Notes under the pieces: model-generated | Told to the model about the DNA's origin: nothing | What the model saw: the letters and a program-made list of their open reading frames with translations, nothing else | The model's database searches: none | Source of the DNA: Pseudomonas cremoris | GTDB lineage: Bacteria; Pseudomonadota; Gammaproteobacteria; Pseudomonadales; Pseudomonadaceae | Direction: 5' to 3' | DNA: 64,000 bases | Assembly (NCBI RefSeq): GCF_014230465.1 | Contig: NZ_JAAXCY010000003.1 | Span: forward strand, 124,001 to 188,000 | Translations under genes and position numbers: made by a program | Part shown: one piece after another, positions 1 to 8,017 of the stretch | Layout of the letters: every line of letters begins with the position of its first letter | Position numbering within the stretch: the first letter of the stretch is position 1

Positions 1-408
1 GATTTGCTGGCCGCGCTGGGCAGCCCGAATGTGAAGGATGACCGCCAGGCGCTTCTGCATCAGGCTGCGTTGTCCTACGACCGGGCGTTCAACCCGGACG
101 GCGTGAAGCGTCAGATCATGGCGATCCTCGCCGAGCCGAGCCGCGTGCCGTTGCTCAACCAGCTGCGCGTGCCGACGCTGGTGGTGCACGGCACCGCCGA
201 CCCGCTGTTGCCGGTGATGCACGGCGTGCACCTGGCGGCGCATATCCAGGGCAGCCAGTTGAAGCTGATTCCCGGCATGGCCCATCGTTTCCAGGAAGCG
301 TTCAAGGCGCCGCTGCTGACGGCTGTGTTGCCCTACCTGCAAGCTCATCGCGAAGACGCAGCGCACTGGGCGCAGATTGACCTGGGTGAGCCTTCGAAGG
401 TGCTGTGA
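1..408 (+). CDS. alpha/beta hydrolase, C-terminal part (truncated by window edge)
   Basis: The reading frame is open from base 1 and ends at a TGA at 406-408, so only the last 135 codons are present. The visible part carries the end of an alpha/beta-hydrolase fold: a strand followed by [11 protein letters not shown], which supplies the acid residue, and later GMAHRF, which supplies the catalytic histidine. The nucleophile elbow lies upstream of the window. The substrate cannot be told from this part. It precedes a thioredoxin-fold gene by 55 bases. Confidence 0.8.
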   Translation, partial: DLLAALGSPNVKDDRQALLHQAALSYDRAFNPDGVKRQIMAILAEPSRVPLLNQLRVPTLVVHGTADPLLPVMHGVHLAAHIQGSQLKLIPGMAHRFQEAFKAPLLTAVLPYLQAHREDAAHWAQIDLGEPSKVL

Positions 409-463
409 CATTGGTGTATCGTGAGCCTTTTACGGCATGTTTCTGCCTGCGAGGTTGCCCACC

Positions 464-1117
464 ATGAGTACTCCCCTGAAAATCGATTTCGTCAGCGACG
501 TGTCCTGCCCCTGGTGCATCATCGGCCTGCGCGGCCTGACCGAAGCCTTGGACCAGCTTGGTGCCGAGGTGCAGGCCGAGATCCATTTCCAGCCGTTTGA
601 ACTGAACCCGAACATGCCCGCCGAAGGGCAAAATATCGTCGAGCACATCACCGAAAAATACGGCTCCACCGCCGAGCAATCCCAGGCCAACCGCGAGCGT
701 ATCCGCGACATGGGCGCCGCACTGGGCTTTGCCTTTCGTACTGATGGCCAGAGCCGCATCTACAACACCTTTGATGCGCACCGTCTGTTGCATTGGGCTG
801 GGCTGGAAGGCTTGCAGTACAACCTCAAGGAAGCGCTGTTCAAGGCGTATTTCACCGATGGTCAGGACCCGTCCGACCACGCCACCCTGGCGATCATCGC
901 CGAGAGCGTCGGGCTGGACTTGAAACGCGCCGCCGAGATTCTTGCCAGCGACGAATACGCCGCCCAAGTGCGTGAGCAGGAGCAACTGTGGGTCTCCCGT
1001 GGTGTGAGCTCGGTGCCGACCATCGTGTTCAACGACCAGTACGCGGTGAGCGGTGGCCAGCCGGCCGAGGCGTTTGTGGGCGCGATTCGGCAGATCATCA
1101 ACGAGTCCAAATCCTAA
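464..1117 (+). CDS. DsbA-family (FrnE-like) thiol oxidoreductase
   Basis: This 217-residue protein has a thioredoxin-like DsbA/2-hydroxychromene-isomerase fold. The redox motif CPWC lies near residue 14 (DVSCPWCIIG), and the cis-proline loop SVPT near residue 184 is typical of the FrnE/YwbO branch. No signal peptide is seen, so a cytoplasmic dithiol role is likely. An upstream in-frame ATG at 437 lacks a good ribosome site, while GAGG at 451-454 is well placed for the ATG at 464. The physiological substrate is unknown. Confidence 0.85.
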   Translation: MSTPLKIDFVSDVSCPWCIIGLRGLTEALDQLGAEVQAEIHFQPFELNPNMPAEGQNIVEHITEKYGSTAEQSQANRERIRDMGAALGFAFRTDGQSRIYNTFDAHRLLHWAGLEGLQYNLKEALFKAYFTDGQDPSDHATLAIIAESVGLDLKRAAEILASDEYAAQVREQEQLWVSRGVSSVPTIVFNDQYAVSGGQPAEAFVGAIRQIINESKS

Positions 1118-1132
1118 GGTTGGTCACAGTTC

Positions 1133-1227
1133 AAATGTGGGAGCGGGCTTGCTCGCGAAGGCGGTGTGTCAGTTGATGCATGTGTTGGCTGACACTGCGC
1201 CTTCGCGAGCAAGCCCGCTCCCACATT
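1133..1227. repeat. REP pair (BIME), GTGGGAGCGGGCTTGCTCGC family
   Basis: Two inverted arms of about 30 bases flank a 35-base spacer. Each arm contains the Pseudomonas REP core GGGAGCGGGCTTGCTCGCGA. It lies between the FrnE-like gene and the arginase-like gene and matches the pairs at 12321-12413 and 28831-28922. It may also act as a terminator or mRNA stabiliser. Confidence 0.9.
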
Positions 1228-1303
1228 GGTTATTCGCTGTACTTAAGATAAACGCTGGCCCGGCCCTTGCATTGCCCCCTTAAAGCCTAAGGGGAACACT
1301 GCC

Positions 1304-2224
1304 TTGAATATTCTTGACCTCGACCACAGCCTAACAAGCCAGGCTCCGATTGCCCGGCGGTTGGCCAGCGGTCAGGCCACGCGCCTCGACCTGCTGGACC
1401 TGGGCCCGAAGCTGCGCCTGTGGTCCACCGAAAAAACCTGGAAGGCCTTCGCCGAGCGCCTGGCCAAGCGGCCCCGGCCCGTGGATGCGCGACCGGAAAT
1501 CCTGTTTGTCGGCTCTGGTGACTACCACCACCTCACCCCGGCTTTTCTGGCCGACCTTAAAGAACCCATCAGCTTGATCCACTTCGACAATCACCCCGAC
1601 TGGGTGCGCTTTGCGCCCAAGCGCCACTGCGGCTCGTGGGTCAACCGCGCGTTGAAGATGCCGGCGATCAAACGCATCGTCACGCTGGGCCCGTGCAGCG
1701 ACGACCTGCATAACCCGCAACTGCGCGGCGGCAACCTGGGCGCCCTCAAGCGCGGGCACTTGCAGCTGTTTCCCTGGCAGCATCCGCCGTCGAAAGTCTG
1801 GGGCCGGGTGGGCGATGGCGCCGGTCACCAGCAGCAGGAAAACCACCTGCACTGGCGCAACCTCGCGGAGTTGGATTGGGCGCAGTTTCTGGAGCAGATG
1901 ATCACCAGCCTGCCCACTGAGGCCATCTGGATCACCATCGACAAAGACGTATTGGCCAGCGAAGACGCCGCCACCAACTGGGACCAGGGCGGCATGCGCC
2001 TGACCCACTTGTTGCAAGCGCTGCGGGCGTTGGCTGCGCGTAAACGCATCATTGGCATCGACGTGTGCGGCGAATTCGCCACGCCTGCGTTCAGCAACGC
2101 GTTCAAGCGCTGGGAGGCCAAGTCTGACCAGCCGCCACCCGAGCGTTGGAGCGCTGAAGATATACAGCGCAATGCCGCCACCAATGAAGCCCTGATCGAC
2201 CTGTTTGAGGAGTTGTTCCCGTGA
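1304..2224 (+). CDS. divergent arginase/ureohydrolase-like protein
   Basis: This 306-residue protein keeps the metal-binding pattern of the ureohydrolase superfamily in altered form: GSGDYHHL near residue 70, HFDNHPD near residue 95 (in place of DAHxD), and TIDKDVL near residue 210 (in place of DxDxxD). It is therefore probably a dimanganese hydrolase acting on a guanidino or related C-N bond, but it is far from true arginase or agmatinase. The start is TTG, with AAGGGG ten bases upstream; no better start is visible. The stop overlaps the GTG of the next gene, so it is translationally coupled to two small membrane subunits. The substrate is unknown. Confidence 0.65.
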   Translation: MNILDLDHSLTSQAPIARRLASGQATRLDLLDLGPKLRLWSTEKTWKAFAERLAKRPRPVDARPEILFVGSGDYHHLTPAFLADLKEPISLIHFDNHPDWVRFAPKRHCGSWVNRALKMPAIKRIVTLGPCSDDLHNPQLRGGNLGALKRGHLQLFPWQHPPSKVWGRVGDGAGHQQQENHLHWRNLAELDWAQFLEQMITSLPTEAIWITIDKDVLASEDAATNWDQGGMRLTHLLQALRALAARKRIIGIDVCGEFATPAFSNAFKRWEAKSDQPPPERWSAEDIQRNAATNEALIDLFEELFP

Positions 2225-2601
2225 CCCTGACTGTGGTGTTGCTGGTGGCCTTTTCCATCGTGCTCGATGTGATCGGCCAGTTGTGTTTCAAGATCGGCCT
2301 GGACCGCCTGCCCGAGCTGGAAGGTGGTTTTCGCCTGAATGCGTTCTGGGGCCAGGTGTTCAATGCGCCGTTGCTGTGGGCCGGGATCGGCGCCTATGCC
2401 ATCGAATTTTTCGTGTGGCTTGAAGCGTTGTCCCGTGCGCCGCTGAGCCTGCTGTTCCCGGCGGCCGCGCTGGCCTATTGCGGCGTGGTGCTGGCGGGCA
2501 AGGTGGTGCTCAAGGAAACCGTGAGCCGCCGCCGCTGGGCGGGCACATTGGTGATTACCGTGGGTGTGATGTTGGTGGCAATTGCCGGGAGTCAGGCATG
2601 A
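2221..2601 (+). CDS. small EamA/SMR-type membrane subunit A
   Basis: This 126-residue protein has four predicted membrane helices and the half-transporter architecture of the drug/metabolite superfamily. The C-terminal stretch with SLLFPAAALAYCGVVL and a following KETVSRRRW loop resembles ArnE/ArnF-type subunits. The GTG start overlaps the stop of the arginase-like gene and the ATG of the next subunit overlaps its own stop. Two adjacent, non-identical half-size subunits suggest a heterodimeric exporter or flippase. The substrate is not evident. Confidence 0.75.
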   Translation: MTLTVVLLVAFSIVLDVIGQLCFKIGLDRLPELEGGFRLNAFWGQVFNAPLLWAGIGAYAIEFFVWLEALSRAPLSLLFPAAALAYCGVVLAGKVVLKETVSRRRWAGTLVITVGVMLVAIAGSQA

Positions 2602-3014
2602 ATTCGCAGGAAATGGTGGTGGAACGTCCAAGCGGATGGCTGCACGGTCGCCTTGGCACCGTGGTGCTGTGGGCGTTGCTGATCGGCTTTGAAAGCGCCG
2701 GCCAGTTGTTTACCAAGGTGGCCGGTGACCAACTGGGGCAGATGGATCTCACTTGGCAGTGGTTGGCCGATGTGGCACGCAACCCAGGCATCCTGGCGGC
2801 GATCGGCAGCTACATTGGCGCCTTCTTCGTGTGGATGCTGATTTTGCGACGCAGCAGCCTGTCCCTGGCGTTCCCGCTGAGTTCACTGGTGTTTGTGGTG
2901 GTGTTGCTGGGCTCGTGGCTGGGGCTGGGGGAACATATCAGCGTGCTGCACTGGGTGGGCGTGGCGGTGATTATCGGCGGCATTGCGCTGTTGGCCGAAG
3001 GCGAAGAAAACTGA
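2598..3014 (+). CDS. small EamA/SMR-type membrane subunit B
   Basis: This 138-residue protein has a short basic N-terminus (about 20 residues), then four membrane helices. It carries the same SLAFPLSSLVFVVVLLGSWL-type segment as the preceding subunit but is clearly diverged from it. It starts four bases inside the upstream gene (ATGA overlap). The pair probably forms a heterodimer, as in ArnE/ArnF, working with the arginase-like hydrolase encoded in the same unit. Confidence 0.75.
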   Translation: MNSQEMVVERPSGWLHGRLGTVVLWALLIGFESAGQLFTKVAGDQLGQMDLTWQWLADVARNPGILAAIGSYIGAFFVWMLILRRSSLSLAFPLSSLVFVVVLLGSWLGLGEHISVLHWVGVAVIIGGIALLAEGEEN

Positions 3015-3027
3015 GGCCACCGCTGTT

Positions 3028-3060
3028 TGTAGTGAGCGGGCTTGCCCCGCGCCGCGGTGT
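3028..3060 (+). repeat. single REP element (GTAGTGAGCGGGCTTGCCCCGC type)
   Basis: One arm of the second REP family seen in this window (compare 16040-16182) sits between two convergent genes. The core GAGCGGGCTTGCCCCGC is intact. The partner arm is not visible. Confidence 0.8.
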
Positions 3061-3109
3061 ACCAGGCACATCACGCTTACCTGGCCCACCGCCGCGCGTA
3101 CTATCAGGG

Positions 3110-3973
3110 TTATTTGCGGTGTGCGACCAAGAAGCCCAAGCCGTGCGACACCGGCAGCGTCTTGACCCCGGCTTCACGCTGTTGCTCGGCGATCTCGCGG
3201 TGAAACGCCTTCACTTTGGTCCAGTGCATCTTTGGCCGGTAGTGATGCTCGGCGTGATAGCCGTTGTTCATCCAGATCAGGTTGTACAGCACGCTGTAGG
3301 AACTCACGCCCCAGGCAATAGGCAGGTCCGGGTTGCCGCCGAAGTGTTCATAGTAACCATTGAGTGATGACAGGCACTGGCCCAGGTACCAGAACGGCAG
3401 CAGCCACAGCACTGCCTGCCAGTTGTAGAACGCCAGGGAGATATAGAACGCCACCGTCACCACGATCTCGACCTTGACCCAACGTGCATCCGCCGGGCGT
3501 TTTCGCTTCATTTCGTCGTAGAACGGCTTGGGATCGTCACGGAAAAAGCTCAGGAACGTGTAGGACCACGGGTTTTCCGGCTGGCCATTTTTGCCGCGCT
3601 GGTAGATCGACAGCGGGTCGATGGTTTGCCCATCCGGCCCCGGCAGGTCGGCGTTGCCACGGTGATGGCGGTTGTGGATGTCGCGGTACAGCGTCTGGGA
3701 AAAACCGATGGTTACCGACAGCAGCAGGTCGAAGGCACGGTTCACTGCGCGATGGGTGAAGTAGGCATTGTGGATCTGGTTGTGGGAGATGCTGTTGATG
3801 CTCCACGACAGGCTCACCGCGTACACCAACGCCAGCGGCGCCAGGGCCCACCAGCTCAGGCTATGGAAGGCGGTGACCAACCAGATGACAAAGGCGAAAT
3901 GCGCCAGGCCCATGGCAATGGGGATCAGGTCCCACAGCGAGTGATGGAGCAGGCGGTAAGCGGGGCGAGCCAT
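3110..3973 (-). CDS. membrane fatty-acid desaturase family protein
   Basis: This 287-residue integral membrane protein has the histidine clusters of the di-iron desaturase/hydroxylase family: HNQIH near residue 65, HNRHH near residue 102 and HAEHH near residue 240. Hydrophobic spans lie between the clusters. Such enzymes introduce a double bond or hydroxyl into an acyl chain or related lipid, drawing electrons from ferredoxin or a reductase that is not encoded nearby. It is transcribed convergently with the EamA pair and lies downstream of the MipA-like gene on the same strand. The exact substrate is unknown. Confidence 0.8.
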   Translation of the reverse strand: MARPAYRLLHHSLWDLIPIAMGLAHFAFVIWLVTAFHSLSWWALAPLALVYAVSLSWSINSISHNQIHNAYFTHRAVNRAFDLLLSVTIGFSQTLYRDIHNRHHRGNADLPGPDGQTIDPLSIYQRGKNGQPENPWSYTFLSFFRDDPKPFYDEMKRKRPADARWVKVEIVVTVAFYISLAFYNWQAVLWLLPFWYLGQCLSSLNGYYEHFGGNPDLPIAWGVSSYSVLYNLIWMNNGYHAEHHYRPKMHWTKVKAFHREIAEQQREAGVKTLPVSHGLGFLVAHRK

Positions 3974-4048
3974 GAAGAACGTCCTGGAAAAATGGATTCA
4001 GGGGCGTTATTGCAAGGCTCAGACCAGTTTGTAAAAAAGTGTGTGGTT

Positions 4049-4819
4049 TTAGTCGAACTTGTAGCTGATCGCCGTCTGCACCTGGCCTTGGTTAACGTCG
4101 CCGGTCTCCTTGACGATGGTGCTGTTGGCCGCCGAGCCCACCAGGTGGACCCAACTGGCGCTGGTCAGCAGGGACCAATTGGAGGCCAGCGGGAATTCAA
4201 AGCTCTGGGTCAGCGTGAGGTTCTGGAAGCCCGCGCTGGCGTTGTAGGGGCGAATGCCAGAGGCCGCGGATTCGTCGGCATCGACGCCGAAATAGGTCTG
4301 GGTTTGGCGGGCGTCGGCGAAGTGCGCCATCAGGCCGCTGCTGCCGATAATCCCGCCACCCAGCGGGTAGCCCAGCTCGCCGCCGAGTTTGCCGACCACG
4401 CCACTTTGGTCGCGCCCGCCGCCGACGGTTTGGCCCATTTGGGCGTACACCCGCCAGAACTCGGCCGGTGCGTACTGCACAAAACCACCGACTTCGGCCA
4501 TGTCCGAGACGTTGCGCAGGCCCTGCAGCGAGCCATTTGACGTACGCCCTTGCAGGTAGTTGACGTAGGGGCCAGCCGTGAAACCGTTGGTGTTCAGCGC
4601 GCTCCAGGTCAGGCCGTCATCGGTGCTCAGGCTGACGTTGCCCCAGTCCAGGTCCAGGTAGGGCACGGGACGTGTTTCGTAGCGGCTGCCGGTAGGGTCG
4701 TGGGGTTGATAGCTGAGGCCCGCGCCCACTTCACCGGTGATCGGATCGGCCAGGGCCGTGCTGGAAAAGCCCCACAGCCCCAGCAAACCGATGAATACAG
4801 CAGAACTGACCTTGAGCAT
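4049..4819 (-). CDS. MipA/OmpV family outer-membrane protein
   Basis: This 256-residue protein starts with a signal peptide ending near STALA-DP, and finishes in a beta-strand ending in phenylalanine-aspartate, as expected for an outer-membrane barrel of the MipA/OmpV family. Alternating hydrophobic and aromatic strands and glycine-rich turns run throughout. The ATG at 4819 begins the signal peptide; the frame is open further upstream but without a secretion signal. It is divergent from the sigma-54 operon, and the palindrome at 4892-4909 lies in the shared promoter region. Confidence 0.8.
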   Translation of the reverse strand: MLKVSSAVFIGLLGLWGFSSTALADPITGEVGAGLSYQPHDPTGSRYETRPVPYLDLDWGNVSLSTDDGLTWSALNTNGFTAGPYVNYLQGRTSNGSLQGLRNVSDMAEVGGFVQYAPAEFWRVYAQMGQTVGGGRDQSGVVGKLGGELGYPLGGGIIGSSGLMAHFADARQTQTYFGVDADESAASGIRPYNASAGFQNLTLTQSFEFPLASNWSLLTSASWVHLVGSAANSTIVKETGDVNQGQVQTAISYKFD

Positions 4820-4891
4820 GAAACGGTTTCCTTGTGTGGACATGCGCGCATGAACGCGCGAAGGGCCCCCCTCGCGCAAGCACTCATCTTG

Positions 4892-4918
4892 TTTGTAGCA
4901 AGCTACAAAAATTGTAGC
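4892..4918. promoter_or_regulatory. candidate enhancer site: 18-bp palindrome plus third half-site
   Basis: TTTGTAGCAAGCTACAAA (4892-4909) is a perfect 18-base inverted repeat with a two-base centre, followed by one more direct half TTGTAGC at 4912-4918. Its centre lies about 107 bases before the predicted start of the sigma-54 transcript, the normal range for enhancer-binding-protein sites. The likely binder is the sigma-54 activator encoded at 10910-12307. Confidence 0.65.
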
Positions 4919-4980
4919 TGGCGCGACACATATCATCATCGATATCTGCCAAACCCCCAGCCCCGCTGGGCGATAGCCAG

Positions 4981-4998
4981 TTGGCACACTCCCTGCTG
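4981..4998 (+). promoter_or_regulatory. sigma-54 promoter of the six-gene operon
   Basis: TTGGCACACTCCCTGCTG matches the -24/-12 consensus, with the invariant GG (4983-4984) and GC (4995-4996) separated by exactly ten bases. Transcription would start near 5008, about 42 bases before the first gene. The sigma-54 activator is encoded by the last gene of the same unit. Confidence 0.75.
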
Positions 4999-5049
4999 TA
5001 CACCCTTTGCAAGCGCACAGAGCGCGCTCCTCTTCCAAGGTAATCGCAG

Positions 5050-5751
5050 ATGATCCACTGGCATATCGTGTGTGACTTCGACGGGACCATTACCCCCACC
5101 GATGTCATCGACAACGTCCTCCAACGCTTCGCCGGCCCCGAGTGGGAAACCATCGAACAGGAATGGCTGGATGGGCATATCGGTTCACGCGAATGCCTGA
5201 GCCGCCAATTGGCGCTGATCAAAGCCACCCCAACCGAACTGCTGACGTATTTCGACAGCGTCGAAATCGACCCGGACTTCCCGGACTTCGTCGACCACGT
5301 CATGGGCTTGGGCGCGACCATCGAAGTGGTCAGCGACGGCATCGAGCAAGGCATCGCGCGGATCCTGTCGCGCAACTACGTGACCTTGCTGCCGATCCTC
5401 GCCAACCGCCTGCGCCAAGTCGACCAGAACAGCTGGCGCATCGACTTCCCGTACTCCAGCGATGCCTGCCGTGCCGCCTCCGGCAACTGCAAGTGCAAAT
5501 CCACGCCGCGCAACAAGCGCGTGCTGGTGATCGGCGACGGCAAGTCCGACATGTGCGTGGCCTCGACCGCCGACTTCGTCTTCGCCAAAGGCAGTCTCGC
5601 CGACTACTGCGTGACCCACAACATTCCCCATGCACGCTTCGACACGTTCGCCGAAGTGCCTGCATTGCTGGCCCAACTGCCTCAAGGCATTGCTGCCAAC
5701 GCCACCACCTTTACTGCTGCTGACAATCAGGAACTCTTCCACCATGTCTGA
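5050..5751 (+). CDS. HAD-IB phosphatase, MtnX/phosphoserine-phosphatase-like
   Basis: This 233-residue protein opens with DFDGTIT (nucleophile Asp9, general acid Asp11) and ends with the GDGKSD metal loop near residue 162. A helical cap lies between, as in MtnX and SerB relatives. It probably removes phosphate from a small metabolite. It is first in the sigma-54 operon, and its stop overlaps the start of the aminotransferase by eight bases. No methionine-salvage partner genes are nearby, so a true MtnX role is unlikely. Confidence 0.8.
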   Translation: MIHWHIVCDFDGTITPTDVIDNVLQRFAGPEWETIEQEWLDGHIGSRECLSRQLALIKATPTELLTYFDSVEIDPDFPDFVDHVMGLGATIEVVSDGIEQGIARILSRNYVTLLPILANRLRQVDQNSWRIDFPYSSDACRAASGNCKCKSTPRNKRVLVIGDGKSDMCVASTADFVFAKGSLADYCVTHNIPHARFDTFAEVPALLAQLPQGIAANATTFTAADNQELFHHV

Positions 5752-7138
5752 TATCCGTATCGCTACCGCCGAAGACCAGATTCTTCTGGATAAAGAAGCC
5801 AAGTATTGCTCCTACGGCGACACCGTTCACTACATCGAGCCACCGCGTATTTTCAGCCGTTGCGAAGGCTCCTACGTGTGGGACACCGAAGACCAGGCCT
5901 ACCTCGACCTGCAAATGTGGTACTCGGCGGTCAACTTCGGTTACGCCAACCCGCGCCTGAACAATGCACTGAAACAACAGATCGACACCCTGCCGCAAAT
6001 TGCCAGCCAGTACCTGCACAAAGGCAAGATCGAGCTGTCGGAAATGATCGCAGTCGACGCCAAGAAAAAGTTCGGCCTCGACGGTCGCGTGCACTTCAAC
6101 GTCGGCGGTTCGCAGTCCATCGAAGACTCCCTGAAAGTCGTGCGTAACGCCACCAACGGCAAGAGCCTGATGTTCGCCTTCGAAGGCGGCTACCACGGCC
6201 GTACCCTCGGCGCATCGTCGATCACCTCCAGCTACCGCTACCGTCGTCGCTACGGCCACTTCGGCGAGCGCGCGCAGTTCATCCCGTTCCCGTACCACTT
6301 CCGCGGCCCTAAAGGCATGACCAAGGAAGAGTACGGCAGCCACTGCGTGCAGCAATTCGCGCGTCTGTTCGAGACCGAATACAACGGTGTGTGGGATCCG
6401 AAAGTCGGTTCCAGCGAATACGCCGCGTTTTACGTCGAGCCGATCCAGGGCACTGGCGGCTACGTGATCCCGCCGATGAACTTCTACCGCGAATTGAAGC
6501 AAGTGCTGGATCAACACGGCATCCTGATGGTGTCCGACGAAATCCAGATGGGCTTCTACCGTACCGGCAAACTGTGGTCGATCGAGCACTTCGACGTGCA
6601 ACCGGACGTGATCGTCTTCGGCAAGGCGCTGACCAACGGCCTCAACCCACTGGGCGGCATCTGGGCCCGTGAAGAGTTGATCAACCCGAAGATCTTCCCA
6701 CCAGGTTCGACCCACTCCACCTTCGCCTCCAACCCACTGGGGACGGCGGTAGGCCTGGAAATGTTCAAGATGACCAGCGAAGTCGACTACGGCGCGATGG
6801 TCATGGCCAAGGGCAAATACTTCCTGGAAGGCCTGCAAGACCTGCAAAAACGCTTCCCGATCATCGGCGACGTCGACGGCCTGGGCCTGGCCCTGCGCTG
6901 CGAAATCTGCGGCCCGGACGGCTTCACCCCAGACAAGGCGACCCTGGACTACATGGTCGAAGAAGGCATGAAAGGCGACATGATCGTGGATGGCCAGAAA
7001 CTGGGCTTGATCCTCGACGTGGGCGGCTACTACAAAAACGTGATCACCCTGGCACCGTCCCTGGAAATCAGCTACCCGGAAATCGACCTGGGCTTGAAGC
7101 TGCTTGAGCAACTGCTGGTGCGGGCGACCAAACGGTGA
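5744..7138 (+). CDS. class III PLP-dependent aminotransferase
   Basis: This 464-residue protein belongs to fold-type I, class III. The signature DEIQMGFYRTG is followed by FGKALTNG, in which Lys294 would bind pyridoxal phosphate. Related enzymes transfer an amino group from glutamate, alanine or an omega-amine to a keto or aldehyde substrate. The start at 5744 (MSDIRIA) is within the HAD stop; the frame stays open upstream only as a shadow of that gene. It is the second gene of the sigma-54 operon. The substrate is unknown, but sitting beside a phosphatase and an acyltransferase points to biosynthesis of an acylated amine. Confidence 0.85.
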   Translation: MSDIRIATAEDQILLDKEAKYCSYGDTVHYIEPPRIFSRCEGSYVWDTEDQAYLDLQMWYSAVNFGYANPRLNNALKQQIDTLPQIASQYLHKGKIELSEMIAVDAKKKFGLDGRVHFNVGGSQSIEDSLKVVRNATNGKSLMFAFEGGYHGRTLGASSITSSYRYRRRYGHFGERAQFIPFPYHFRGPKGMTKEEYGSHCVQQFARLFETEYNGVWDPKVGSSEYAAFYVEPIQGTGGYVIPPMNFYRELKQVLDQHGILMVSDEIQMGFYRTGKLWSIEHFDVQPDVIVFGKALTNGLNPLGGIWAREELINPKIFPPGSTHSTFASNPLGTAVGLEMFKMTSEVDYGAMVMAKGKYFLEGLQDLQKRFPIIGDVDGLGLALRCEICGPDGFTPDKATLDYMVEEGMKGDMIVDGQKLGLILDVGGYYKNVITLAPSLEISYPEIDLGLKLLEQLLVRATKR

Positions 7139-8001
7139 ACACAACTGAGATCGACCTCGGTGAAGGTGATGCCGGCTTCGTTCTCGGTGAAGGTCCGGTC
7201 GGGATCCTGCTGATCCACGGCCTGACCGGCACCCCGACGGAATTGCGCCAGGTCGCCAAAGGCCTGGCCAAGGCGGGCAACTGCACGGTGTACGTGCCGA
7301 CCCTGGCCGGGCATTGCGGTGGCAACAGCGACCTGCAGGCTACCGGCTGGCTGGACTGGTACGAAGGGGTGCGCAAGACCTTCGTCCAGGTCAAGCAGCG
7401 GCATGAGCAGGTGTTTGTCGGTGGCTTGTCCATGGGCGCGGTGATGTCGATGTACGTGGCGTCCGAGCATCCTGGCCAAGTGGCCGGGTTGCTGATGTAT
7501 TCCACCACTTTGAAGTACGACGGCTGGAGCATTCACAAGCTGGCGTTCCTGACGCCGTTGCTGATGAAGATTCCGTTCGGCGTGCATATCTGTCGCTTCG
7601 AAGAGAAGCCGCCGTATGGCATCAAGAACGAGCGCCTGCGGGCGATCGTCGAACGGCAGATGAAGGAAGGGCACAGCAGCGAGGCGGGCTTGCTGACGAT
7701 GGAGGGCATCACGGTGCGCGAGTTGCACCGGATGAACGCAGTAGTCAAGAAGCGCATGCCCCAGGTCAAGGTGCCAGCGTTGGTGCTGCATTCCATCGAG
7801 GATGACATTACCAGCCGTTGGAACGCCGATTATGTGGAGCGCCACCTCGGTGGTCCGGTGACCAAGATCCTGTTGGACAACTGCTATCACATGATCACCG
7901 TCGACCTGCAATACCGCCGCGTGATCGAGTTGAGTGCCGAGTTCATCGAACAACATGCCCACGCCATCGAGGCACCCGAAGACTATCGACAGCGGGCGTA
8001 A
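7135..8001 (+). CDS. alpha/beta hydrolase, monoacylglycerol-lipase/carboxylesterase-like
   Basis: This 288-residue protein has the oxyanion segment LIHGLTGTP near residue 25, the nucleophile elbow GGLSMGAV near residue 98, and an Asp/His pair near residues 222 and 251 (SIEDD and CYHMIT). This pattern matches Est30-type carboxylesterases and acyl-transferring hydrolases. It starts at a GTG overlapping the aminotransferase stop. In this operon it could form or cleave an ester or thioester intermediate, or act as an editing thioesterase. Confidence 0.8.
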   Translation: MNTTEIDLGEGDAGFVLGEGPVGILLIHGLTGTPTELRQVAKGLAKAGNCTVYVPTLAGHCGGNSDLQATGWLDWYEGVRKTFVQVKQRHEQVFVGGLSMGAVMSMYVASEHPGQVAGLLMYSTTLKYDGWSIHKLAFLTPLLMKIPFGVHICRFEEKPPYGIKNERLRAIVERQMKEGHSSEAGLLTMEGITVRELHRMNAVVKKRMPQVKVPALVLHSIEDDITSRWNADYVERHLGGPVTKILLDNCYHMITVDLQYRRVIELSAEFIEQHAHAIEAPEDYRQRA

Positions 8002-8017
8002 GCCTTAAGGACCTGAC

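Noticed and set aside
302..985. Long minus-strand frame over the FrnE-like gene
   Set aside because: Shadow of the coding strand; no domain or ribosome site.
1231..1303. Guanidine riboswitch before the arginase-like gene
   Set aside because: No ACGR-loop hairpin pair or ykkC-like conserved core is visible.
5711..7144. 477-residue minus-strand frame
   Set aside because: Shadow of the aminotransferase gene, histidine- and valine-rich composition typical of antisense frames in GC-rich DNA.
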